A stretch of 56,474 nt of DNA, taken from positions 1 to 56,474 of the forward strand of contig NZ_JAOCCU010000039.1 in NCBI RefSeq assembly GCF_029840635.1, read 5' to 3'. Shown here piece after piece: positions 32,704-40,731 of the stretch. Positions within the stretch are counted from its first letter, which is position 1. Each line of letters begins with the position of its first letter. Under the pieces are notes generated by a model that worked only from the letters and a program-made list of their open reading frames with translations, was not told the origin of the DNA and did no database searches. The position numbers and the translations under genes were made by a program. Source of the DNA: Mitsuaria sp. GD03876 (GTDB lineage Bacteria; Pseudomonadota; Gammaproteobacteria; Burkholderiales; Burkholderiaceae_C).

Positions 32704-33155
32704 GCCTCCCGATCCGCCCCGCCATCCCGTCCGACATCGCCGCCTGCATCGACCTGCGCGGCCGCACCCGCGAGAACGCGATCTCCGCGGCGCGGCTCGC
32801 CGAGCTCGGCATCACCGAAGCGTCGTGGTCCGGCCAGGTGCGCGACGGCACCTTGCCCGGCTTCGTCGCGGTGGCGGACGGGCAGCTCGCCGGCTACTGC
32901 TTCGGCGACGCCGGCACCGGCGAGATCGTCGTGCTCGCGCTGCTGCCGGCGCACGAAGGCCAGGGCCTCGGGCGCGCGCTGCTGGCGCGGACCGTCGCGC
33001 ATCTCCAAGGGATGGGCCATCGGCGGCTGTTCCTCGGCTGTTCCGACAACCCGGCGCACCGCTCGCACGGCTTCTACCGCCACCTCGGCTGGCGGCCCAC
33101 CGGTGAGCGCGACGGCCACGGCGACGAGGTGCTGTTTCTCTTGATGCCATCTTGA
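32700..33155 (+). CDS. GNAT family N-acetyltransferase
   Basis: A 151-residue protein with the GNAT fold: R-P-A-I-P-S-D-I-A-A-C at the start, strand G-Y-C-F-G-D, strand E-I-V-V-L-A-L-L-P near 82, the acetyl-CoA pyrophosphate loop G-Q-G-L-G-R-A-L-L near 95, and an H-G-F-Y-R-H-L-G-W motif near 125. It transfers an acetyl group from acetyl-CoA to an amine; the acceptor is unknown. It is coupled to the fic gene by an ATGA overlap, so a functional link between the two is possible. Confidence 0.88.
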   Translation: MSLPIRPAIPSDIAACIDLRGRTRENAISAARLAELGITEASWSGQVRDGTLPGFVAVADGQLAGYCFGDAGTGEIVVLALLPAHEGQGLGRALLARTVAHLQGMGHRRLFLGCSDNPAHRSHGFYRHLGWRPTGERDGHGDEVLFLLMPS

Positions 33156-33214
33156 TCCCGCCCGGGCTACCCTCGGGCGGATCACGCCGCATTCCATAAC
33201 AAGCGAGACGCCCG

Positions 33215-34183
33215 ATGCTCATCAACTGTGTCGCCTACCGCGACGGCCGCCGGCTGGCCGATATCCGGCCGGAAGAGATCAGCGACTACCTCAAGCTGCC
33301 CGACTGCTTCGTCTGGGTCGCCCTGCGCGACGCGTCGCCCGAGGAAGTCCTGGCGATGAAGGAGGAGTTCGACCTCCACGAGCTCGCCGTCGAGGACGCG
33401 CTGCATGGGCAGCAGCGGCCCAAGGTCGAGGAGTACGGCGACATGCTGTTCGCCGTCATGCAGACCGTCCAGTTCACGCCGACCGACGAGCTCTGCACCG
33501 GCGAGGTCTCGATCTTCGCCGGCCCCAACTTCGTGCTGTCGATCCGCAACCGCGTCGCCCAGAGCCTGCTGGGCGTGCGCGCCCGCGCCGAGCGCGAGCC
33601 CCACATGCTCAAGCGCGGTCCCGGCTTCGTGATGTACGCGATCATGGACGCGGTCGTCGACCGCTACTTCCCGGTCATCGAGGCGCTCGAGGCGGAACTC
33701 GACGCGATCGAGTCGCAGATCTTCGAGCCCGGCGTGACCCGCGAGAACATCAAGCGCGTCTACGCGCTCAAGCAGCGGGTGACCATCGTCAAGCACGCGG
33801 TGTCGCCGCTGCTCGACGCCGTCGGCAAGCTGGTGCGCGGCCGCGTGCCGCCGATCTGCGAGGACACCCGCGAGTACTTCCGCGACGTCTACGACCACCT
33901 CGAGCGGATGCAGTCGGCGCTGGACTCGCTGCGCGACACCGCCACCACCGCCATCCAGGTGCACCTGTCGATGGCGGCGATCGAGGACTCGGAGATCACC
34001 AAGCGGCTGGCCGCCTGGGCCGGGATCTTCGCGGCGGCGACGGCCTTCGCCGGCATCTGGGGCATGAACTTCGAGGTGATGCCGGAGCTCAAGTGGCGAT
34101 GGGGCTACCCCGCCGCCCTCGGCGTCATCACCGCGACCTGCGGGCTGCTCTTCTGGCGATTCCGCAGGGCCGGCTGGCTTTGA
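33215..34183 (+). CDS. CorA family divalent cation transporter
   Basis: A 322-residue protein: a large N-terminal cytoplasmic alpha/beta domain, a long stalk helix, and two C-terminal membrane helices. The first ends in the selectivity motif G-M-N (I-W-G-M-N-F near 280-285), and the protein closes with a basic R-F-R-R-A-G-W-L. CorA pentamers carry Mg2+, Co2+ or Ni2+ across the inner membrane; ZntB relatives carry Zn2+. The ion cannot be told from sequence. It appears to be a single-gene unit. Confidence 0.9.
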   Translation: MLINCVAYRDGRRLADIRPEEISDYLKLPDCFVWVALRDASPEEVLAMKEEFDLHELAVEDALHGQQRPKVEEYGDMLFAVMQTVQFTPTDELCTGEVSIFAGPNFVLSIRNRVAQSLLGVRARAEREPHMLKRGPGFVMYAIMDAVVDRYFPVIEALEAELDAIESQIFEPGVTRENIKRVYALKQRVTIVKHAVSPLLDAVGKLVRGRVPPICEDTREYFRDVYDHLERMQSALDSLRDTATTAIQVHLSMAAIEDSEITKRLAAWAGIFAAATAFAGIWGMNFEVMPELKWRWGYPAALGVITATCGLLFWRFRRAGWL

Positions 34184-34259
34184 GCCCGCGTGTGCCCCTC
34201 TCCCGCGGTGCGGTAAAGGGGGCCTCAAAGGCTGGAGGTTGATCGAAGCGGGGCGGTGG

Positions 34260-35324
34260 TCAGATCAGCGCTGCGATCGTTTCGCCCATCTCGGTCGTGC
34301 TCGCCGTGCCGCCCAGGTCCCGCGTGCGCGGGCCCGAGGCGAGCGTCCGCTCGATCGCCGAGAGAATCGCGTCATGCGCGGCCTGCTCGCCCAGGAACTG
34401 CAGCATCAGCGCGCCCGACCAGATCATCGCGACCGGATTGGCGATGTTCTGCCCGTAGATGTCCGGCGCCGAGCCATGCACCGGCTCGAACAGCGACGGG
34501 AAGTCGCGCTCCGGATTCAGGTTGGCCGACGGCGCCAGGCCGATCGTGCCGGTCGTCGCCGGACCCAGGTCGGACAGGATGTCGCCGAACAGGTTGGACG
34601 CCACCACCACGTCGAAGCGCCCCGGCTGCAGCACGAAACGCGCCGACAGGATGTCGATGTGCTGCTTGTCCACCGTGACCGACGGATACCCCGCCCCGAC
34701 CGCGTCCGCGCGCCCATCCCACCACGGCATCGAGATCGCGATCCCGTTGCTCTTGGTCGCCACCGTCAGGTGCCGGCGCTCGCGCGCCTGCGCCAGCTCG
34801 AACGCGTACTTCAGCACCCGGTCCGCGCCGAAGCGCGAATACACCGACTCCTGGATCACGATCTCCCGCTCGGTGCCGGCGTACATCACGCCGCCCAGGT
34901 TGGTGTACTCGCCCTCGGTGTTCTCGCGCACGACCAGGTAGTCGATGTCGCCCGGCTTGCGGTTGGCCAGCGGGCAGGGCACGCCCTCGAAGAGCCGCAC
35001 CGGCCGCAGGTTGATGTACTGGTCGAACTCGCGGCGGAACTTCAGCAGCGAGCCCCACAGCGACACATGGTCCGGCACCGTCGCCGGCCAGCCGACCGCG
35101 CCGAAGAAGATCGCGTCCTGGTCCTGCAGTTGCGCCTTCCAGTCGTCCGGCATCATCTGGCCGGTCTGCTGGTAATAGTCGCAGCTGGCCCAGTCGATGC
35201 CGGTGAACTCGAACCGCAGGCCGAAGCGCCTGGCCGCGGCGTCCAGCGCGCGCAGGCCCTCGGGCATCACTTCCTTGCCGATGCCGTCGCCGGGGATGAC
35301 GGCGATCTTGTACGTCTTGCTCAT
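34260..35324 (-). CDS. ttuC: Tartrate dehydrogenase/decarboxylase (isopropylmalate dehydrogenase family)
   Basis: A 354-residue NAD- and metal-dependent oxidative decarboxylase. It has A-V-I-P-G-D-G-I-G-K-E-V at the start, R-E-N-T-E-G-E-Y with the catalytic Tyr region near 135, T-K-S-N-G near 190 with the catalytic Lys, metal-binding Asp in N-L-F-G-D-I-L-S-D near 245, and H-G-S-A-P-D-I-Y-G near 280 for NAD. The tartrate/D-malate subfamily is favoured by D-W-A-S-C-D-Y-Y and by G-P-A-T-T-G-T-I-G; isopropylmalate dehydrogenase (LeuB) would sit in a leu operon, which is absent here. It probably converts tartrate or D-malate for carbon use. Confidence 0.87.
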   Translation of the reverse strand: MSKTYKIAVIPGDGIGKEVMPEGLRALDAAARRFGLRFEFTGIDWASCDYYQQTGQMMPDDWKAQLQDQDAIFFGAVGWPATVPDHVSLWGSLLKFRREFDQYINLRPVRLFEGVPCPLANRKPGDIDYLVVRENTEGEYTNLGGVMYAGTEREIVIQESVYSRFGADRVLKYAFELAQARERRHLTVATKSNGIAISMPWWDGRADAVGAGYPSVTVDKQHIDILSARFVLQPGRFDVVVASNLFGDILSDLGPATTGTIGLAPSANLNPERDFPSLFEPVHGSAPDIYGQNIANPVAMIWSGALMLQFLGEQAAHDAILSAIERTLASGPRTRDLGGTASTTEMGETIAALI

Positions 35325-35512
35325 GGTCGTGCTTTCAACGGGGAGGCGGCGGCCAGTCTACGCGTCGCCTTCGCGCGGCCAAGCCCGCCGGCATCGATGA
35401 CGACGAGGCTCGCACCGCGCTGAGGGGGGCTCTCCGACCACGGGGGCGGCGCGCGTCGCGGGGCCCCAGGCGGCGAGTCCCGCCCATCGCGTGGCGAATG
35501 ACCGGCGCGGGC

Positions 35513-36586
35513 TTACCAGCCCAGCGCGGCGTCGCGGAAGCTGTCCAGCGCGAGCTCGTAGTTCATCTCGCCGAGCAGCCCGATCAGCCGGGCGCCGTCC
35601 GCGTTCCACGCGTCGACGACGTGGCGCCAGGCCGGCGCCAGCGAGCGCGGCTCGGCCTCGTCGTCCGGCACCTCCGCCTCGATCGACGCGGGCGGCAGGT
35701 CCGACGGCAGCATCAGCCGCGACGGCACCGACGGCCGGTCGGCGTCCTCGTCGTACAGGTCGGTCGCCGTCGCGGTCTCGGCGTCGGGATCGATGCCAGG
35801 GTCGATGCGCCAGCGGCCGTCGGCCTGCACGCTGATGCGCGGGCGCAGCCAGGGCTCATGGGCGCGCGGGTTCAGCAGGTGGCAGCTGCGGTGCCGGGCG
35901 TCGACGACCAGCAGGCTCAGCACCGACCCGCGCCCGTTGGCCTTCTCCTCGACGTAGTCCGGGTGCTCCGGCGGCCCGTCGACGTCGACGACGAAGTAGC
36001 GATCGTCGATCCACTCGCCCGACCCGTTGATCGAGCAGCCGAAGGTCAGCTCCTGCGGATAGGGCATCAGCCGGCCGTCCAGCCACAGTGCCGCGCCGTA
36101 GGGCGCCTGGAACACGCCGCCGTCCTCGGGGTACTCGGGCAGCCGCCCGTCCTCCCACCAGACGACGGCCCGGTGCAGCCGGCCCGGCGCGTCGGCGATG
36201 CGGAAGCCCGCCGTGCGCCATTCCGGCCAGGAGGTCCACACCCGGGCCTCGACGCGCTCGTCCAGCCCCATCGCGCGCAGGTCGCGGGTGCTGGCGTGCT
36301 GCAACAGATGCTGTGCGAAGTGCCGCCACATGGCCGGGCCGAGGGCGCGGGCGATGGGGTCGGCGTCGCGCAGCCAGTCCAGCAGCAGCGGCACCACCGG
36401 CGCCTGGCGCGACCACAGCGCATGCGCCGCGACCGAGCGGGCCCAGCGCCGTTCCAGGGCCTGGAGGCCCGGCGGCGGCGTGGGGGCGGCGGTGTCCTCG
36501 TCGGACGGGGAGGCGCCGGCGGGCGCGGGCGGAAGGGTCGCCAGCGAGGGCGACACCGGCGAGGGCGGCAGGTGGTACAGCGGCAT
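35513..36586 (-). CDS. Hypothetical protein
   Basis: A 357-residue protein with no signal peptide or membrane segment. After a Pro/Ala-rich N-terminus (to about 45) there is a helical region and then a Trp-rich beta region (W-W-E-D-G-R-L-P, C-S-I-N-G-S-G-E-W-I-D-D-R-Y-F-V-V-D-V-D-G). The C-terminus is helical. I recognise no family. The ATG at 36586 gives M-P-L-Y-H-L-P-P; the open frame extends 237 bases further upstream through Arg/Gly/Pro-rich sequence that looks non-coding. It is divergent from the large membrane hydrolase at 36909. Confidence 0.55.
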   Translation of the reverse strand: MPLYHLPPSPVSPSLATLPPAPAGASPSDEDTAAPTPPPGLQALERRWARSVAAHALWSRQAPVVPLLLDWLRDADPIARALGPAMWRHFAQHLLQHASTRDLRAMGLDERVEARVWTSWPEWRTAGFRIADAPGRLHRAVVWWEDGRLPEYPEDGGVFQAPYGAALWLDGRLMPYPQELTFGCSINGSGEWIDDRYFVVDVDGPPEHPDYVEEKANGRGSVLSLLVVDARHRSCHLLNPRAHEPWLRPRISVQADGRWRIDPGIDPDAETATATDLYDEDADRPSVPSRLMLPSDLPPASIEAEVPDDEAEPRSLAPAWRHVVDAWNADGARLIGLLGEMNYELALDSFRDAALGW

Positions 36587-36908
36587 CAGGTCGGGGGGCA
36601 CCGGAAGTGGGAAGGCGGTGTCGCAGGGCGTGGGGCAGGGGAGGTTCCTGGGGCCCGGACGGGCCGTCGCCCCCCTCGGGGACGCCCCGGCGGCGAGCCG
36701 GGGCCGGGTCTTGCCCGACGGCGCCGCCATCGGCAAAAGCTGCCGGCCCGGGGTGCCGCAGCGTGCGGTCCCCCACGCCGGCAGGGGCGGCGGACCGGCC
36801 CGGGCGGGCCGGCCCTGTCCCATTCATGGGGGATGACACCCGCGCCGGCTCGCACCATCCTGGGGGCCTCGACACCGCCAGGGGCTCGAGATCCTCGAGG
36901 CCATCGCC
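36587..36908. other. GC-rich intergenic region between divergent genes
   Basis: A 322-base region with extreme GC content between the hypothetical gene and the membrane hydrolase gene. A hairpin CCGGCCC-GGGC-GGGCCGG lies at 36795-36812. No recognised operator was seen. Open frames through it have poor composition. Confidence 0.45.
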
Positions 36909-39566
36909 ATGACCGATCGCACGCTGGAGCCAGGGGCGGCGGACGCGGCAACCGAACATCGCGTCGCCGTGGTCGCCGTGCACGGGGTCGCCGACCAGGC
37001 GCCCGGGGAGACGGTGCGCGCGCTGACGGCGCTGATGACGGCGCGCGCGCCCGCCGGCGTCCGCTACGGCGACGCCACCTGCGACTGCCGATGGATGGCG
37101 GTGCCGGTCCTCGAGGGCCGGGTGCCGGCGTCGCGCGATCCGGACGACCGGCCCACCGGGATGAAGGCGCTGCGGCAATCGCTGCGGTCGGACTTCCTGC
37201 GCACCGGCTGGATGGACCGGGCGGCGCGCGACGGCGAGGCGGACCGCGGCCGCGCGCTGCGCTACCAGGCCATGGTGCAGCCCGCGCATTCCGCCAAGGG
37301 CGTGGCCCGGGCGCCCGGCGACCCGCGCGACGGCGTGCCGGACCAGGGCATCGCCTTCACCGACTACCTGCTGTTCAAGGCGCAGCGGGGGAAGTCGCCC
37401 GACGAGCACTTCGAGACCCGCCGCATCCGGATGAGCCGCGAGGACACCGCCACGCGCCGCACCGGCCGGGTGGACTTCCACGAGATGTACTGGGCCGACC
37501 TGTCGCGGCTGTCCAGCGCGCTCCCGACCATCCTGACCGAGCTGTTCACCATCCTGTTCCGGCTGTCCAAGCTGGCGCGCGACACGATCGACCAGGCGCG
37601 CCACGCGGCCGACACCACGGCGGCGACCGCCACGCCCGAGGAGGCCGCGGCGCTGGTGGACGTCCGCCGGCGCTGGGCGCGGCTGTGCCGGCTGCAGACG
37701 GCGCTGGACTGGTCCTTCGCGCACCTGCTGTCCAACCTGTTCCTGCAGACGCTGCTGATGGGGACCTTCATCGTGGTGATGTCGGTGCTCAACGACGATG
37801 TCCGCGGCGACACCGCCGAGCAGGTCCGCACCCTGATCGCCGTGGCGCTGCCGGCGCTGGCGTTCTGGTGGATGTGCTATCGGCATGTGCGCTCGGGACC
37901 CGGGCGGGGACTGCTGGCCCTGATGGCGCTGGCCTCCGGCGCGGCGCTGAAGCTGGTGGCGGCGCCCTGGGTGCTCGGCGTCACCGTGCTGGTCGCGCTG
38001 GCGTTGCTGTGCGACGCCGGGCTGAAGCTGGCCGACCGGCGCTTCGTCTCGACGCGCCAGGTCGGCCTGGTCTTCCTGGCGGTGAGCCTGGGCACCGTGG
38101 CGAGCGTGATGCTGGCGGACGCGCCGCAGGCGCCGGTGTCGCCCTCGCCGCTGCCGCTCGCGCCGCACCAGGATCCGTGGGTCTGGTGGACGGCGGCCGC
38201 GCTGCGCGCCTTCGAGGTGATGCTGCTGGGCACCTATGTCTGGTGGATCGCCGCGGCGGCGCTGCTGGTGCCGTGGACCTGGTACGGCGTCCGGCAGGCG
38301 GGGCTGTGCGACGCGGCCCGCGCCAGCGTCGCCACCGCGCGGCTGGGGCTGTTCGTGTCCGTGACCTCGTTCACCGCGGTGGGCATGGTGATCTGGGCGG
38401 CCGGGCACCAGGTGCTCGAGCGGGCTGCCGGCAAATGGGGCTACCGGCCGTGGCTGTTCGACTTGCAGTTCGAGGTCGGCACCGACGGCTGGGGTTTCCA
38501 GCACCGGGTGGCCGACGTGTACCGGGCGCTGCCGGCGGAGAGCTTCCTGACGCTGCGCTACGTCTACAGCACCGCGACCTTCTTCCTGCTGGCGATGCTG
38601 CTGCTGGCGCTGGTGGCCTACGTGCTGGTGACGCTGGTGCCCAGCGTGCTGGCGGAGGTGCGGCGCGGCGTCGGGACCGCGGGCAACCTGGGGCGCTGGC
38701 TGACCGGCGGTTATGGGCGGCTGGAGGACTTCATCGCGCTGCTGGCGATCGTCAGCGCGCTGGTCACGACCTACATCGGCGGCGTCTACCTGCTGGACCT
38801 GCTGCGGCTGGTGCCGCCGTTCACCGCGGCCGACCTCAAGCAGGCGATCGCCGGCACCGGCTTCGCGTCGCAATCGCTGCTCGGGCCCTTCGTGATCGGG
38901 TCGGTGTCGGCGCTGGGGGCGCTGACGCTGTTCGGGCGGACGCTGTCCAAGTACGTGCCGTGGCTGCGCGCGCCGCTGGACGCGATGCTGGACGTCGACA
39001 ACTACCTGCGCGAGTTCCCGCGCGACGCGATCCCGCGGGCGCGGATCTTCGCGCGGTATGTCGCGCTGCTGGAGCAGCTCAAGCGCGACGGTGCGACGCG
39101 GGTAGTGATCGTGTCGCACAGCCAGGGCACGGTGATCACCGCGGACCTGCTGCGTTACCTGACCTTCCGGGCCCGGCAGGATCCGGACAGCCGGGCGGGG
39201 CGGCTCGGGCAATGGCTGCGGGACATCGATTTGCGGCTGTTCACCGCGGGGAGCCCGTTGCGGCAGCTGTACGCGGCACGTTTTCCCGACCTCTACCACT
39301 GGGTGCGGACCGGGCCGGAGCTCGACCAGCTCGGCGTGGACCGGTGGACCAACGCGTTCGCCGCGGGGGACTACGTGGGGCGCTGGATCTGGGCGCCGGC
39401 GGAGGGCGCGGAGCACCGCTCCGAGTTCTACGCGCCGGGCGCGGTGGCGATGGACGACGGGATCCGCAAGGACTTCTCGGTCGGCAGCGGCGCGCACACG
39501 CACTACTTCGACCCGGGGCCGGGGAGCGACGCGGTCGCGGCGGCGATCGACGAGTTGATCCGCTGA
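36909..39566 (+). CDS. Large membrane protein with a split alpha/beta hydrolase fold
   Basis: An 885-residue protein. Near the N-terminus (about 19-28) is V-V-A-V-H-G-V-A-D-Q, a first beta strand and oxyanion H-G loop of an alpha/beta hydrolase. The middle (about 270-690) holds some eight to ten hydrophobic membrane segments. Near 730-740 comes V-V-I-V-S-H-S-Q-G-T-V-I, a nucleophile elbow with Ser in S-x-S-x-G-type form (H-S-Q-G). The C-terminal part includes further hydrolase-like pieces (L-F-T-A-G-S-P-L) and a His in A-H-T-H-Y-F near the end. So a hydrolase domain seems interrupted by a membrane domain. Function is unknown; lipase or esterase activity is possible. Confidence 0.7.
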   Translation: MTDRTLEPGAADAATEHRVAVVAVHGVADQAPGETVRALTALMTARAPAGVRYGDATCDCRWMAVPVLEGRVPASRDPDDRPTGMKALRQSLRSDFLRTGWMDRAARDGEADRGRALRYQAMVQPAHSAKGVARAPGDPRDGVPDQGIAFTDYLLFKAQRGKSPDEHFETRRIRMSREDTATRRTGRVDFHEMYWADLSRLSSALPTILTELFTILFRLSKLARDTIDQARHAADTTAATATPEEAAALVDVRRRWARLCRLQTALDWSFAHLLSNLFLQTLLMGTFIVVMSVLNDDVRGDTAEQVRTLIAVALPALAFWWMCYRHVRSGPGRGLLALMALASGAALKLVAAPWVLGVTVLVALALLCDAGLKLADRRFVSTRQVGLVFLAVSLGTVASVMLADAPQAPVSPSPLPLAPHQDPWVWWTAAALRAFEVMLLGTYVWWIAAAALLVPWTWYGVRQAGLCDAARASVATARLGLFVSVTSFTAVGMVIWAAGHQVLERAAGKWGYRPWLFDLQFEVGTDGWGFQHRVADVYRALPAESFLTLRYVYSTATFFLLAMLLLALVAYVLVTLVPSVLAEVRRGVGTAGNLGRWLTGGYGRLEDFIALLAIVSALVTTYIGGVYLLDLLRLVPPFTAADLKQAIAGTGFASQSLLGPFVIGSVSALGALTLFGRTLSKYVPWLRAPLDAMLDVDNYLREFPRDAIPRARIFARYVALLEQLKRDGATRVVIVSHSQGTVITADLLRYLTFRARQDPDSRAGRLGQWLRDIDLRLFTAGSPLRQLYAARFPDLYHWVRTGPELDQLGVDRWTNAFAAGDYVGRWIWAPAEGAEHRSEFYAPGAVAMDDGIRKDFSVGSGAHTHYFDPGPGSDAVAAAIDELIR

Positions 39567-39581
39567 GGGCGGCGCGGCGGC

Positions 39582-40706
39582 TCAGCGCCGCCGGCGCCAC
39601 CACAGCCAGGCGCCGGTGACGCCCATGCCGAACAGCACGAGCCCGACCAGGCCGGTGATCACGCGGTTCGCGATCCCGAAGAGTTCCCCCGCGTGCAGCG
39701 GGTAGATCCACGCGGTCGACCGGCCGGCCAGGTCGAGCTGGTCCCACCGCTGCTGTCCCAGCACGTGCCCGTCCACCGGATGCGCCCAGATCGACGACAG
39801 CCCGTTCGGATGCGGCTCGCCCGGCAGCCGGAAGCGCAGCCGCACCGGCCGCGTGTCCGACGCGCCCAGCTGGACGTAGCCCAGCTGGCCATCGGGCCAG
39901 CGCGCGCGGCCCTCGGCGACGATGACGTCCAGCGGCACGCGCTCGCCGTGGTCCTTGCCGACCTTGGGCGGCTTGGGCGCGGCGTCGCCGACCAGCGTGT
40001 TGACCCAGCCGCCGATCGGCCGGTACGCCATCCAGGCGCCGCTGGCGACCGCCACCGCGACCAGCAGCCCGAGCACCGCGCCGCCGAAGCGGTGCAGGTC
40101 GAACAGGCCGCGGGTCGTGCCCTTGTCCAGCTTGAGCTTGAACGCATGCCGCCACTGCGCCGCGTTCATCGGCCACCACAGGATGAGTCCGGTCACCAGC
40201 AGCGCCAGGTAGGCCAGCGCGGTGAAGGCCAGCACCGCCTTGCCGGTGTCGCCGAGCAGCAGCGCGCTGTGCAGCTCGAAGACGGTGTTGGCCAGGCCCT
40301 CGGCCTCGCCGCGCCGGCCGAGCTCGGCCAGCGTGACCGGGTCCAGGTACAGCGTGCCCTCCCAGCCCGGACCGCGCACCAGCACGCGCATGGACTCGCC
40401 GTCCTCGCGTGGCGGGCGGATCGTCATCGTCGACTTCGCGCCGAACTCCGTCGCCATGCGGCGCCGCACGGTCTCGAAGGGCGTGCTCGACGCCTCGGGC
40501 GCGGGCGCGATGTCGGTGGCGCCGGACTGCTGCGCCGCCACGCGGGGCAGGGCGCGGAACAGCTCCGGATGCATCGCCTCGTCCAGCGGCCGCAGCACCG
40601 TCATCAGCGTGCCCAGCAGCGCCGCGGCGGCGAGCAGCATCCCGAGCGTCAGCCCGGTCCATCGGTGCAGCCACATCCAGGCGCGGCGGGCGGTCATCAA
40701 GGCCAT
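39582..40706 (-). CDS. PepSY-associated membrane protein (siderophore reduction type)
   Basis: A 374-residue inner-membrane protein: W-L-H-R-W-T-G-L-T-L-G near 13, with the typical first helix; a periplasmic PepSY-like domain; helices near 155-175 (L-A-L-L-V-T-G-L-I-L-W-W) and 205-225 with F-D-L-H-R-F-G-G; and a last helix with a W-L-W-W-R-R-R-R end. Such proteins (PiuB/FegB-like) accompany TonB-dependent siderophore receptors and are thought to help reduce or release ferric siderophore iron. Here it lies 25 bases downstream of the receptor gene on the same strand, so one Fur-controlled unit is likely. Confidence 0.88.
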   Translation of the reverse strand: MALMTARRAWMWLHRWTGLTLGMLLAAAALLGTLMTVLRPLDEAMHPELFRALPRVAAQQSGATDIAPAPEASSTPFETVRRRMATEFGAKSTMTIRPPREDGESMRVLVRGPGWEGTLYLDPVTLAELGRRGEAEGLANTVFELHSALLLGDTGKAVLAFTALAYLALLVTGLILWWPMNAAQWRHAFKLKLDKGTTRGLFDLHRFGGAVLGLLVAVAVASGAWMAYRPIGGWVNTLVGDAAPKPPKVGKDHGERVPLDVIVAEGRARWPDGQLGYVQLGASDTRPVRLRFRLPGEPHPNGLSSIWAHPVDGHVLGQQRWDQLDLAGRSTAWIYPLHAGELFGIANRVITGLVGLVLFGMGVTGAWLWWRRRR

Positions 40707-40731
40707 GGCCGAGGGGCTCCGTCGCCGTCGA

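Noticed and set aside
36587-36823. N-terminal extension of the hypothetical protein at 35513-36586
   Set aside because: It is Pro/Arg/Gly-rich and has no support as coding. The ATG at 36586 is a more natural start, although no strong ribosome binding site was found.
35498-39619. A 1373-codon plus-strand open frame over the tartrate/hypothetical/hydrolase region
   Set aside because: It is a shadow of the hydrolase gene in another frame, extended by high GC. Its translation is Arg/Gly/Ala-rich without any domain.
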